Source: Aegilops tauschii subsp. strangulata
Lineage: Eukaryota; Streptophyta; Magnoliopsida; Poales; Poaceae
Length of the DNA stretch: 64,000 nucleotides
Assembly (NCBI RefSeq): GCF_002575655.3
Contig: NC_053039.3
Coordinates: 374,085,633-374,149,632, forward strand
Direction: 5' to 3'
In this document: positions 45,670 through 57,246 of the stretch, in pieces
Layout: each line of letters starts with the position of its first letter
How positions within the stretch are numbered: position 1 is the first letter of the stretch
Notes under the pieces: generated by a model
The model's database searches: none
The model's input: the letters and a program-made list of their open reading frames with translations, nothing else
What the model was told of the DNA's origin: nothing
Program-made: the position numbers and the translations under genes

Positions 45670-46671
45670 CTATCGCCACGACGGAACTGTGCCGGACCAC
45701 CGCGAGGAGCCGAACCGGACGGCGGCGCCGTCGCCGGCGCGGGCCGGCAGCATGGCGACGCGCGCGGACGCGCTCCACGCCGGGTCCCTCCGCAGCAGCC
45801 GCCTGTCCTGCTCCGTCCTCCGGAGCAGCACCTCCTCGGCGCGCTCGCGCAGGCGCCGCGCGTCGGCCACGACGGCCTCGTCCAGCCCCGCCCACTTCCA
45901 CTCCGGCGGGGACGCCGCGCCCTCCTCCACCCGCTTCAGCACGCACACCAGCTCCATTGCGTCGGCCAGCCCGAGCGTGTCGATGCGCTCGCTCATCTCC
46001 CGGACCCTCGCGGCGATGTTGCGCTCCGCCGTGACGCGGTCCTCCTCGGCCAGCCGGATGGCCTCCCAGACGAGGGCGTGGGCCTGCGGCGCGCAGGAAG
46101 GGGGCGGCGCCTGGCGGACGGCGGCGGCGACGGACGCGAAGGCGGCGAGCTCGGAGACGAGGTGCGGGTTGGGGAGCGCGGTGAGGTGCTCGGGGTCGCA
46201 GGAGGCGTCCGGCAGGAGGAGGAGCACCTCGAGCAGGCGCGCGGAGAAGCGGACCCAGGAGGCGGCCGCGAAGGAGCGGCCCAGCGGGAAGGCGGCGAGC
46301 GCGAGAGGGTTGCGGCCCGAGGCCGGGTGGCGGAGGAGGGCGACGAGGAGCTGGTCGCGGAGGATGAAGGCGCCGCGGGCGAGCAGGACCCTGAGCGCGA
46401 CGAGGCACTTGAGGGCCACGGCGGCGTCGCCGCCGCCGGCAGCCGCGGCGCGCAGGCGGTCCGTGAAGGCGGACGCGAGCGCCGCGGCGGAGAGGCGCGA
46501 GCCGCGGCCGAAGGCGAGGAGCGCATCCAGGTGGTGCGCGGACGGCGGGGCCGTGGACGGGTGGTGCGCCGTCGCCCGCAGCACCGCGCCCTGCGCGTCG
46601 GCGCCGGAGGCCGGGGAGGCGGGCCCCGGGGAGAGGAGCGTCGCCGCGAGCCGCAGGAGCTTGAGGCCCAT
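45670..46671 (-). CDS. ANTH-domain clathrin assembly protein (At4g40080-like)
   Basis: A small AP180/CALM-type adaptor: its N-terminal ANTH domain binds phosphoinositides and recruits clathrin in endocytosis. Uninterrupted 333 codons plus stop, GC-rich like many intronless grass genes. The start MGLKLLRLAATLL is the first ATG after an in-frame stop. Visible signatures of the At4g40080-type branch: AVLRATAHHPSTAPPSAHHL near residue 29, LLAFGRGSRLSAAAL near 51, DAAVALKCLVALRVLLARGA near 82 and FILRDQLLVALLRH near 102, then SWVRFSARLLEVLLLLP near 137. The C-terminal half is helical with a DAMELVCVLKRVEEG segment. I see no clathrin-box repeats. About 365 residues is usual, so it is slightly short but looks complete. 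Long frames on other strands here are compositional artefacts. Confidence 0.87.
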   Translation of the reverse strand: MGLKLLRLAATLLSPGPASPASGADAQGAVLRATAHHPSTAPPSAHHLDALLAFGRGSRLSAAALASAFTDRLRAAAAGGGDAAVALKCLVALRVLLARGAFILRDQLLVALLRHPASGRNPLALAAFPLGRSFAAASWVRFSARLLEVLLLLPDASCDPEHLTALPNPHLVSELAAFASVAAAVRQAPPPSCAPQAHALVWEAIRLAEEDRVTAERNIAARVREMSERIDTLGLADAMELVCVLKRVEEGAASPPEWKWAGLDEAVVADARRLRERAEEVLLRRTEQDRRLLRRDPAWSASARVAMLPARAGDGAAVRFGSSRWSGTVPSWR

Positions 46672-49245
46672 GGCGGGCGATTAGCGCCGCGCGAGGAGGT
46701 GGGATGGAGCCGCGAAGAGGTTGGGGATCGGGGGGCGGGAATTGGCAGGAAGCGGTCAGTTTATATCCTTGCTGGTGGCGGGGCCGCCGTCGGATGCGAC
46801 GGGCGGGGCTATCGCCGCCGTCGGATCGGTTTGACTCGATCAATTCGCTTCTCTGGAACGGTGCAGTGCAGTGCATCGTCTGGGAGAAGGAAGAGACGAG
46901 TCAACTTGTCCGCCTCTTCTTCATCGGAGGAGGTCAACACTTCACCGCAGAAAGGTGCACCGAATGGCACGAGAAAGCTCTTCTGTTGCACCTCGATTAC
47001 TTTGGTCCAACGGTATTTCTCGTTGTTCTACAGGGGTGGCACCTCTTCATCAAGCGAGCTTAAAATGCAATCAATTTGTTTCCCTTCTTTACTTTTTATT
47101 TAGTTACTTTTTTTTGAAGTTTACTTTTTAGTTACTTACAATTACAAGAAAACCTCACATCTTAATCAACTTTCGGTACGAAAAAACTTGGTTAATTAAA
47201 TGATCAGGTCGGCATTCGCAGCCTCGCACGAGATCACTCGACGAAAGTAGCTGGAAGTCCATTTTATCATTGTTAATGCGCTGTATCCCCATTGACAGCA
47301 CATCTGCCCCATGACAGAAGATGGCATGCCTGTCTCCGGGAACCTGTGGATGTAGTTTTCATTGATCCAAGGTGCAGTAGCCCATATGGGTCTCCATAGG
47401 GCGCGATTTGATCGTTCTAATCTGAACATTGACGGTAAAATTACTGTACAACTTTATTCACACGCTGCCCGCACATAAAATTACTCGCACGCACAGTATC
47501 ACAATCAGGTCATTACCATCTAAAAAATCAGGTCATTACGCAAAATGGAAGTGTGGTGCTTCGTTGTGTTGAAGGAAACATGTCATTGATAAATATGATA
47601 ATCAAAATAGAAACGATAGTTGATTCAAGTAACAGAGTACTAAAACTAGTTATGCAATTAGGTCAAAAAAAGACAGGCATCACATCCATGTCTCAATTGC
47701 TAATATTACTAGTCCCAGTGAAACTCCTAACAAAAAAGAAATGACACACATATGACATGGTGCGGTGAAAGAAAAGAGAATTCCGAAGGGACGGTTGTCA
47801 ATGTCGGGGAAGAAATCATCCTCGGGAAGTCGTCATGTGCAACCACAGCGGAGGAGCGCGTATACTATCCAAAAATCTGATTGCCCCTCTCCTGTACAAA
47901 TTTGCAAGAGACATTGTTTAAAAGGTCCGCTCTCTGACTTAACAGTGCACACCGAGAAGCGACATGGGAAAGCGATAGACGATGCAAGGCTTGAGAACCA
48001 GAAGACAGACACATAGGAGAGGAAGTTGCTTCGTCTATGAAAGAGGAGCGACCTCTAATAGACAAAAGTGAAACGTCCACTAGGGAGACGAGGAGAATCG
48101 AAACGGATCGACAACAAGGAAGAGGAACAATCCATGTTGATTCGGATTCATCCATCGCTTGTGAAATGAGGTTTCAACTTGTTTCTTGCATGACAAAAAT
48201 AAGGCAACGTATACATAACGCAACTTGTTTCGCCCATACACGAATCTATGTTTCAATTTATCAACGTCGAATGGGGCGATGTGACCGGTAACTACCTGCC
48301 CATTAATGGCCTCCGCTGCTGCCACGGAATGGCCGCGAGGCTTCATTGCTGGCTATAAAATTCTGGCGGCGAGGTGCTCCCAACACCAATGCCCTAGCCA
48401 CTTCCTACCTCTCCCCACCGCCTCCTCTCCTCCCATCTCCTCCATCATCCGAGACAACGTCGCCGCGCAAGAACACAACCTATCGGCTCAACTTGGTGGT
48501 GGAGCGGAACCTCCTGTCTAAGACACTGCGTATCGCGCGTGAACTCTTCCTGCGACGTACTAGTCACGACAATCGCCAAGTCCTCCTGTCGCAATGGTAG
48601 ATCCCTTGGCGTCGGCGCAGCCGCGGCCCTTATCTGGGTGAAGAGGAGAAGGACGCCGTCCCCGTCAGCCCGCCGCCCCCTCGTCCTAGTGAACAAGGAT
48701 GTCTCAAGGCCTAGCCAAAGCCGGTGCCGAGGACCTAATCGACGACCGGTTGTGTCTCTACACACTCGAAGCTCAGAATGAGGAGCGCATCCTACGATAG
48801 TACGCCCCCGCACAAAAAAAAGCACAACGGCTCGCGGCTGCCGCTCGTGAGTACGCTCCTATGCTTACTTTGACGGTTTCTCCATAGGAGGAGGAGGATG
48901 AGGACGACAATGATAAGGAGGCGACGACTAGACGACGCCACCAACTAGTGTAGGTAGTACTAGGCAGCAGTGTCACTTGAATAGCGACATTGCTTATTTT
49001 GAAAATGTCTTTGAACGACATTTCGAGTGGCTAATTATATGTAAAATGACGCATTTTGGCCACGGAATATAGTTGTTGTTAAGTTATCATGCTGATACAC
49101 GCGTTTGCTAGATAACTTTGAGCTTAAAGTGCCCCTACAATATAGAAGAAAATGAAAAAAGACAATTTATGGAGGCCGCATTATGATGACACTGCGTTTG
49201 CGCACAGCAGCCGTTGCCTCCAGATCCATATGGAGCAAGCTCCAG
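46672..49245. other. intergenic, no gene recognised
   Basis: 46672-46900 should hold the ANTH gene promoter. 47560-48020 and 48300-48990 have short frames resembling common uncharacterised Triticeae ORFs, but none could be supported. Confidence 0.35.
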
Positions 49246-49364
49246 GGGCGGACCTAGAAACTTTTTTGAGTGCGGGCAAAATACTTAAGTGGGGGCATAT
49301 TTTGGCACGTTTTGTATGAATTTAGAGAGTTTTAGTATTTATTTTCTAAAAGTTCACCCAAATC

Positions 49365-50000
49365 CTACAAGATGCTCAAAACTTGAGTGGGGGCACTCAC
49401 ATCAACGAGTGCCGCCGGCTCGGGCTTGACGGGGACGAGTGTCGCCGGCGCCGAGTCGGAGGAGCGGGAGCCCGAGGACGACGAGGACGGCGTGTCCATG
49501 CGCCTCGGTATCCAGGAGCTTCCACGGCGGCGAGAGAAGGATGGCACCGGGTACTCCAGCCACGGCTCGTTGTCGCCCTCGATGTGCGTGAACACGGCGG
49601 AGAGAGTTCGCCCCGGTGCGCCCCACCGTTGACAACGGACCTCCGAGTTGTGGTGGCCCTTTGGCGTCGGGACGCCGTTTGTGGACGCCAGCTGCTCGGC
49701 GTGGCGGCGCTGGAAGTACGCGGTCCAGACACCGGCATTGCCCGCCGCGTACCGTGCTTCTTGGCACGCGTACTCCGGCAGGCTGGCCCGGATCGCCTCG
49801 ATCACGGCGGGGTGTTCCGCGTCGCAGGGCGGTGGAGGCACGGGGACGCCGCCTGCGCTCAGTCGCCATGCGCTCGCGACGCGCATGTCGGGCGGCGTCG
49901 GGTAGTCCGCCTCATGCAGCAAGCGCACCTCCCACTCATGCAACCAGCGCCGGCCGAAGCCGTTGGCCATCGCCCCGTCGCCGGGCAACCTCTGTGCCAT
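49365..50000 (-). CDS. uncharacterised grass-type ORF, 211 residues
   Basis: An uninterrupted frame MAQRLPGDGAMANGFGRRWL to ...VSAPTQVLSIL. I recognise the central words NGFGRRWLHEWEVRLLHEAD, EARYAAGNAGVWTAYFQRRH and GAPGRTLSAVFTHIEGDNEP as belonging to a large uncharacterised set of Triticeae proteins often near transposons; no function is known to me. The middle is tryptophan- and arginine-rich, the C terminus serine-rich, then KPEP (possible sumoylation or low-complexity tail). The first 45 residues lack the longer N terminus I expect for the family, so it may be truncated. 49246-49390 looks like a repeat fragment (CAGGGGCGGACCTAG). Confidence 0.45.
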   Translation of the reverse strand: MAQRLPGDGAMANGFGRRWLHEWEVRLLHEADYPTPPDMRVASAWRLSAGGVPVPPPPCDAEHPAVIEAIRASLPEYACQEARYAAGNAGVWTAYFQRRHAEQLASTNGVPTPKGHHNSEVRCQRWGAPGRTLSAVFTHIEGDNEPWLEYPVPSFSRRRGSSWIPRRMDTPSSSSSGSRSSDSAPATLVPVKPEPAALVDVSAPTQVLSIL

Positions 50001-50443
50001 GACTAGTGTAGCGACGACGAAGGGTGTTTTTTTGGCGAGAAAGGTGGTAGGCGCTGGGCTGGAGTAGTGCGGTCGAGAGAAATGGCGAATGTGCGATGAG
50101 CGGCGGCGAGATCGGCTTTTATAGCGGAGAGAGGGCGGGAGCGATGTGGACGTGTGGCGCGAAAGGGCGGGACGCGCTGCGGCTCGCCATCACTGCGTCG
50201 TTCGTTAATTAATGGAAGGCTGACCGACGGCAGCGTTGGCATTGAATCGCGCGGGAGCCGAGGCGAGGCGATGAGGACGACAAAATCTAGTCGCTGACTC
50301 AACAGGATGAGAATCTAGCGCGGGAAGTTTTGGCGCCATTTTTCTTTCCCCAGACGCCCTCGGTCTGGGTCCGCTGGCACCAATTTCGGTCCAAAACGAC
50401 GAAACTTGGGCTCCTAGGACGCAGCCGGCGATAAAAAAAAGTA
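50001..50443. other. upstream of the uncharacterised ORF
   Basis: AT/GC mixed sequence with no clear promoter signal. Confidence 0.3.
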
Positions 50444-50728
50444 CTTCCTCCGTCTGCGAATAAGTGTACTTCTAGTTTTTGTCCAAAGTCAAAGTTTTAA
50501 AATTTTGATCAACTATATAGAAAAGAGTAGTGACATATATGACATCAAATTGATATATTATGAAAGTACATTTTAAAACGGATATAGTGATACTAATTTA
50601 GTGCTATAAATATTGCTACTTTTTCATATAAAGTTGGTCAAAATTTTAAAATTTGATTTAAGACAAAAGTTAAAAGTACACTTATTGAGGTAAACTTAAA
50701 AGAGCGCTTTATTATCGGAAAGGAGGGA
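50444..50728. mobile_element. Stowaway-like MITE with altered right end
   Basis: Left end CTTCCTCCGTCTGCGAATAAGTG and a right arm whose complement reads CCTCAATAAGTGTACTTTTAAC pair over some 70 bases. About 30 bases (AGGTAAACTTAAAAG...) have been inserted before the right tip GGAAAGGAGGGA. A TA precedes the left end; the right TA is lost. Confidence 0.65.
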
Positions 50729-51003
50729 ACGCCATGTTTTCTCTTGATACTGTCCACCCGAACCAGAAGCCAAAAAGGGTCAAATTTTGTGTATGCAAAA
50801 TCTGCACTGCACTCAAAACCCTACCGGTTTATTTCTCATTTATTCATCGCCAAATCTATTGGCGATCACACAAGTACAGACACGACTGGGAAAAGGAACG
50901 CAATACAGACATGTCTGACCAGACTCGGCAAGAACAAGACACAACTGTACCATACTTTCGGTTGCAGAGCTCGCACACACATCAACCAAGCTGGCTCCAA
51001 TGC

Positions 51004-51465
51004 TCAGCCGGAGATCTCGATGGCCTTCACCTCAGGCTTCTTCACCTCGGCCTTGGGCACGGTGACAGTGAGCACACCGTTCTCCAGCCCGGCCTTCACC
51101 TCCTCCACCTTGGCGCCCTCCGGCAGGCGGAAGCGCCTCACGAACTTGCCGCTGCTGCGCTCCACACGGTGCCACTTGTCGTTCTTGTCCTCCTTCTCCT
51201 TTGTGCGCTCGCCGCTGACGACGAGCACGTTGCCGTCCTCCACCTCCACCTTGACCTCCTCCTTCCTCACGCCGGGGAGGTCGGCCTTGAAGACGTGCGC
51301 CTCAGGGGTCTCCTTCCAGTCCACGCGAGCGTTGGCGAACGCAGCTGTCTCGTTGTTGTTGTTGCCTGAGATCATCGCCGGGACGATGGAGCGGAAGGTG
51401 TCCAAGGGGTCCGCCCAGAGGTCCGCGAAGGGGTCGAAGACGTTGCTCCGCCTCACGATCGACAT
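51004..51465 (-). CDS. HSP16.9: class I small heat-shock protein, 16.9-kDa type
   Basis: Cytosolic class I HSP20 chaperone: it forms oligomers and holds unfolding proteins during heat stress for HSP70 and HSP100. Intronless, 153 residues, starts [20 protein letters not shown] as expected for cereal class I. The alpha-crystallin domain covers about residues 45-140: consensus region II near [20 protein letters not shown] (about 50) and region I with [20 protein letters not shown] then [12 protein letters not shown]. The IXI-type tail AIEISG is present and lets the protein lock to its neighbours. The sequence is close to wheat HSP16.9 from memory; normal length, no lesion. A TATA box and heat-shock elements lie upstream, so heat induction through HSF is likely. 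Confidence 0.95.
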   Translation of the reverse strand: MSIVRRSNVFDPFADLWADPLDTFRSIVPAMISGNNNNETAAFANARVDWKETPEAHVFKADLPGVRKEEVKVEVEDGNVLVVSGERTKEKEDKNDKWHRVERSSGKFVRRFRLPEGAKVEEVKAGLENGVLTVTVPKAEVKKPEVKAIEISG

Positions 51466-51599
51466 TGTCGGTGCTGATTGCTTCGGCTTGTGCGCTCGAA
51501 CGGAAAATTCTGTATCGGATAGTAGGTAGGAACAGGATGCTGTTTGCTTTTGCTTGACGCTGGATTGAGTTGGAATGGAGGGCGATGGGAGGCGACGTA

Positions 51600-51862
51600 C
51601 TTATAGCGTCGCCGGGTGGTGCTCTTGAAGCGTCTCGAGGTCTCTCCAGTGGACGAGCGTTTGGTGGTACTTTTTCGCTTTCCAACTCGGCTGTGAGCTT
51701 CCTTTTCCTTCTATTTTTAGCCCATGAAGGTCCTGCCGTGTTCTAGAATCCAGAGTCCTGCTTTGGTGTTGGTCGGGCTTGTACATTATTTTTTCTCTGT
51801 ACAGCACCAGCACCCCGGCGAGGCGGCGACTACTCTGGAATGTGATGGGGCCTTTTCTAGAA
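51600..51862 (-). promoter_or_regulatory. HSP20 promoter: TATA box and heat-shock elements
   Basis: TATA box CTATAAG on the minus strand at 51606-51600, 135 bases upstream of the ATG. Two copies of TTCTAGAA, the core heat-shock element (nTTCnnGAAn), at 51741-51748 and 51855-51862. A GAGACGCTTCAAGAG stretch near 51625-51640 is a degenerate proximal element. Confidence 0.75.
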
Positions 51863-52054
51863 CAAGACATGGAGAACTCGAGATGTCTCCGGAGCGAACC
51901 GAGCATACGACCAACCGAGAAGAGCGTCAATCACAAACCAGACCAGAGCATGGTTAATAGTATGACCAACTGTTAGCTATAAGAAAGTGTCATGTTATTT
52001 ATAGCCAATTTTATAGGCAATATATATTACAATTAACTATAAATATGAAAAATA

Positions 52055-52655
52055 TGAAGAAGAACCTGGGTACCAGTGCATCCTATATGCAAAAAAAATA
52101 GTAATTCAAAAAAGTTTAAAAAATTTCAAATCTTTTTTGGTATCAAACATGATCAAGTATTGCAGTCATATAAAACTTTTGCCAGAAAATGACTTTCGTT
52201 GCATCTTGGGTCGAAGATTTGACAAAAAACACTACATACAAGTACTATACACGCTATATTGTCGTCATAAACTTGTCTTTTTTGTCTTGAACTCAATAGG
52301 AATCGGCGACAACCGGCCCGGCAGTTGCCTCTTAGTTTCCACGAAAGTGGAAGTGCAGAACGATGGTCGTGTTGGGCGTCACCAAGGACGTGAGCGACAC
52401 TTTCTTGTTTTGTCATGTCGGTCTTTACGTGACTTGTACTTTGTTCTTTATGATATAAATGAGATACGTATTACCATGCAAAAAAAAAACTCAATAGGAA
52501 TCATATCTTCTCCAAACTTTTTATACGAGTACAATACCTGATCAACTTTGATTCCAAATAAGATTTGGAAATTGTAGAAGTTTTTTTGAATTACTAATTT
52601 TTTTTCCGCATAAAGGGTGCGCGGGTACCCGAGAGCACCAAGTTCCCGTCCCTAT
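52055..52655. repeat. long inverted repeat, ~100-bp arms
   Basis: Arm 52062-52164 (GAACCTGGGTACCAGTGCATCCTATATGC...ATCAAGTATTG) pairs with 52530-52650 in inverse (CGGGTACCCGCGCACCCTTTATGC...GATCAGGTATTG). About 370 bases lie between with no recognised coding. It is MITE- or foldback-like. Confidence 0.7.
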
Positions 52656-52775
52656 AAGTATGTGCTACTTTATTAATACATGGCCCATCTTTCACTCTCA
52701 TATAGTGCCTAGGAGCACGTGCTGCAGCTGGCTCTTGCATAAGGCTGCCCGTAATAGGAGTATCATAGGTACTAC

Positions 52776-54488
52776 TGTTGGGGATCGTAGCAGAATTTTA
52801 AAATTTTCCTACGCTCACCAAGATCCATCTATGGAGTATACTAGCAACGAGAGGAAAGGAGTGCATCTACATACCCTTGTAGATCGCGAGCGGAAGCGTT
52901 CCAATGAACGTGGTTGATGGAGTCGTACTCGCCGTGATTCAAATCACCGATGACCGAGTGCCGAACGGACGGCACCTCCGCGTTCAACACACATACGGAG
53001 CAGCGACGTCTCCTCCTTCTTTATCCAGCAAGGGGGAAGGAGAGGTTGATGGAGATCCAGCAGCACGACGGCGTGGTGGTGGAAGTAGCGGGGATCTCGG
53101 CAGGGCTTCGCCAAGCTTCTGCGAGAGGGAGAGGTGTTGCAGGGGGAGAGGGAGGCGCCAGGGGCTGTGGTACTGCTGCCCTCCCTCCCCCCCACTATAT
53201 ATAGGGTCCCTGGGGGGGGGGCGCCGGCCCAGGGAGATCAGATCTTCAAGGGGGGCGGCGGCCAAGGGGGGGAAGGTGGCTTCCCCCCCCAAGCCAAGTG
53301 GGGGGCGCCCCCACCCCTAGGGTTTCCAACCCTAGGCGCAGGGGAGGCCCAAGGGGGGGCGCACCAGCCCACCAGGGGCTGGTTCCCCTCCCACTTCAGC
53401 CCATGGGGCCCTCCGGGATAGGTGGCCCCACCCGGTGGACCCCCGGGACCCTTCCGGTGGTCCCGGTACAATACCGATAACCCCCGAAACTTTCCCGGTG
53501 GCCGAAACTGGACTTCCTATATATAATTCTTCACCTCCGGACCATTCCGGAACTCCTCGTGACGTCCGGGATCTCATCCGGGACTCCGAACAACTTTCGG
53601 TTTTCCGCATACTCATATCTCTACAACCCTAGCGTCACCGAACCTTAAGTGTGTAGACCCTACGGGTTCGGGAGACATGCAGACATGACCGAGACGCCTC
53701 TCCGGTCAATAACCAACAGCGGGATCTGGATACCCATGTTGGCTCCCACATGTTCCACGATGATCTCATCGGATGAACCACGATGTCGAGGATTCAATCA
53801 ATCCCGTATACAATTCCCTTTGTCAATCGGTATGTTACTTGCCCAAGATTCGATCGTCGGTATCCCAATACCTTATTCAATCTCGTTACCGGCAAGTCTC
53901 TTTACTCGTACCGCAATGCATGATCCCGTGACTAACGCCTTAGTCACATTGAGCTCATTATGATGATGCATTACCGAGTGGGCCCAGAGATACCTCTCCG
54001 TCATACGGAGTGACAAATCCTAGTCTCGATCCGTGCCAACCCAACAGACACTTTCGGAGATACCCGTAGTGTACCTTTATAGTCACCCAATTACGTTGTG
54101 ACGTTTGGCATACCCAAAGCACTCCTACGGTATCCGGGAGTTGCACGATCTCATGGTCTAAGGAATAGATACTTGAGATTGGAAAAGCTCTAGCAAACGA
54201 AACTACACGATCTTTTATGCTATGCTTATTGTCCATCACATCATTCTCCTAATGATGTGATCCCGTTATCAATGACATCCCATGTCCATAGCCAGGAAAC
54301 CATGACTATCTGTTGATCAACGAGCTAGTCAACTAGAGGCTTACTAGGGACACGTTGTGGTCTATGTATTCACACATGTATTACGATTTCCGGATAACAC
54401 AATTATAGCATGAACAATAGACAATTACCATGAACAAAGAAATATAATAATAACCATTTATTATTGCCTATAGGGCATATTTCCAACA
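52776..54488 (-). mobile_element. Copia B: 3' LTR (Angela/BARE/WIS type)
   Basis: 1713 bp in minus orientation, TGTTGGGGATCG...TTTCCAACA. TATA near 53194 (ACTATATATAGGG). Followed by GTCTCCCACTTG, the inverted polypurine tract, so this is the 3' LTR. Confidence 0.93.
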
Positions 54489-57246
54489 GTCTCCCACTTG
54501 CACTAGAGTCAATAATCTAGTTACATTGTGATGAATCGAACACCCATTGCGTCCTGGTGTTGATCATGTTTTGCTCTAGGGAGAGGTTTAGTCAACGGAT
54601 CTGCTTGACCGCTGTCCAGTGTTCCATGCCGGGATTACTTTGGTACCTTCCTACCAAACTTACGGCAAGGTTTACATCAGGTCTGGTACACAGCATGGCA
54701 TACATAATAGACCCTATGGCCGAGGCATAGGGGATGACACTCATCTTTTCTATATCTTCTGCCGTGGTCGGGCATTGAGCCGTGCTCAATTGCACACCTT
54801 GCAATACAGGCAAGAACCCCTTCTTGGACTGATCCATATTGAACTTCTTCAATATCTTGTCAAGGTACATACTCTGTGAAAGACCTATGAGGCGTCTTGA
54901 TCTATCTCTATAGATCTTGATGCCTAATATATAAGCAGCTTCTCCAAGGTCCTTCATTGAAAAACACTTATTCAAATAGGCCTTTATACTTTCCAAGAAT
55001 TCTATATCATTTCCCATCAATAGTATGTCATCCACATATAATATGAGAAATGCTACAGAGCTCCCACTCACTTTCTTGTAAACACAGGCTTCTCCATAAG
55101 TCTGTGTAAACCCAAACGCTTTGATCATCTCATCAAAGCGAATGTTCCAACTCCGAGATGCTTGCACCAGCCCATAGATTGAGCGCTGGAGCTTGCATAC
55201 TTTGTTAGCATTTTTAGGATCGACAAAACCTTCCGGCTGCATCATATACAATTCTTCCTTAAGGAAGCCGTTAAGGAATGCCGTTTTGACGTCCATTTGC
55301 CATATCTCATAATCATAGAATGCGGCAATTGCTAACATGATTCGGACGGACTTCAGCTTCGCTACGGGTGAGAAAGTCTCATCGTAGTCAACCCCTTGAA
55401 CTTGTCGATAACCCTTAGCGACAAGTCGAGCCTTATAGATGGTCACATTACCATCCGCGTCTGTCTTCTTCTTAAAGATCCATTTATTTTCTATGGCTCG
55501 CCGATCATCGGGCAAGTCAGTCAAAGTCCATACTTCGTTTTCATACATGGATCCTATCTCGGATTTCATGGCTTCTAGCCATTTGTCGGAATCCGGGCCC
55601 GCCATCGCTTCTTCATAGTTCGAAGGTTCACCGTTGTCTAACAACATGATTTCCAGGACAGGGTTGCTGTACCACTCTGGTGCGGAATGTGTCCTTGTGG
55701 ACCTTCGAAGTTCAGCAGTAACTTGATCCGAAGCTTCATGATCATCATCATTAATTTCCTCCCAGTCGGTGTAGGCACCACAGGAATATCTTCCCGCGCT
55801 GCGCTACTTTCCGGTTCGGAAGGGGTGACTATCACCTCATCAAGTTCCACTTTCCTCACACTTACTTCCTTCGAGAGAAACTCTTTCTCCAGAAAGGACC
55901 CGTTCTTGGCAACGAAGATCTTGCCTTCGGATCTGAGGTAGAAGGTATACCCAATAGTTTCCATAGGGTATCCTATGAAGACGCATTTCTCCGACTTGGG
56001 TTCGAGCTTTTCAGGTTGAAGTTTCTTGACATAAGCATCGCATCCCCAAACTTTTAGAAACGACAGCTTAGGTTTCTTCCCAAACCATAATTCATACTGT
56101 GTCGTCTCAACAGATTTCGACGGAGCCCTATTTAAAGTGAATGCGGCAGTCTCTAAAGCATAGCCCCAAAATGAGAGCGGTAGATCGGTAAGAGACATCA
56201 TAGATCGCACCATATCCAATAGAGTGCGATTACGACGTTCGGACACACCATTTCGCTGAGGTGTTCCAGGCGGCGTGAGTTGTGAAACGATTCCACATTT
56301 CTTTAAGTGCGTACCAAATTCGTGACTTAAATATTCTCCACCACGATCTGATCGTAAGAACTTTATTTTCCTGTCACGTTGATTCTCAACCTCACTCTGA
56401 AATTCCTTGAACTTTTCAAAGGTTTCAGACTTGTGTTTCATTAGGTAGACATACCCGTATCTACTTAAGTCATCAGTGAGAGTGAGAACATAACGATATC
56501 CTCCGCGAGCCTCAACACTCATTGGACCGCACACATCGGTATGTATGATTTCCAATAAGTTGGTTGCTCGCTCCATTGTTCCGGAGAACGGAGTCTTGGT
56601 CATCTTACCCATGAGGCATGGTTCGCACGTGTCAAATGATTCGTAATCAAGAGACTCCAAAAGTCCATCTGCATGGAGCTTCTTCATACGCTTGACACCA
56701 ATGTGACCAAGGCGGCAGTGCCACAAGTATGTGGGACTATCGTTATCAACTTTACATCTTTTGGTATTCACACTATGAATATGTGTAACATCACGTTCGA
56801 GATTCATCAAGAATAAACCATTGACCAACGGGGCATGACCATAAAACATATCTCTCATATAAATAGAACAACCATTATTCTCGGATTTAAATGAGTAGCC
56901 ATCTCGAATTAAACGAGATCCAGATACAATGTTCATGCTCAAAGCTGGCACTAAATAACAATTATTGAGGTTTAAAACTAATCCCGTAGGTAAATGTAGA
57001 GGTAGCGTGCCGACGGCGATCACATCGACCTTGGAACCATTCCTGACGCGCATCGTCACCTCGTCCTTCGCCAGTCTCCGCTTATTCTGCAGCTCCTGTT
57101 TTGAGTTACAAATATGAGCAATCGCACCGGTATCAAATACCCAGGAGCTACTACGAGTACTGGTAAGGTACACATCAATTACATGTATATCACATATACC
57201 TTTGGTGTTGCCGGCCTTCCTGTCCGCTAAGTATTTGGGGCAGTTC
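54489..57246 (-). pseudogene. Copia B: polyprotein remnant with RNase H deletion
   Basis: Minus-strand Copia polyprotein, read from 57246: NCPKYL is the end of the zinc knuckle, then protease FDTG (57130), the GAG pre-integrase region, integrase (H..CXXC, then HTDVCGPM, RSDRGGEY and the final acidic residue as in DDE type), up to 55760. A frameshift near 55640-55760 separates it from the RT: MLLDNGEPSNYEEAM, YVDDILLMGN (catalytic YVDD), to HWTAVKQ at about 54597. Here the frame jumps to DPLTKPLPRAKH, so most of the RNase H domain is missing. Stop codons are few, so it is a fairly recent insertion. Gag lies to the right of the nested element C, outside the window. Confidence 0.85.

Noticed and set aside
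45398..47103. Very long frames on both strands around the ANTH gene (about 490 codons)
   Set aside because: High GC removes stops; only the 45670-46671 minus frame matches a family and has a sensible composition.
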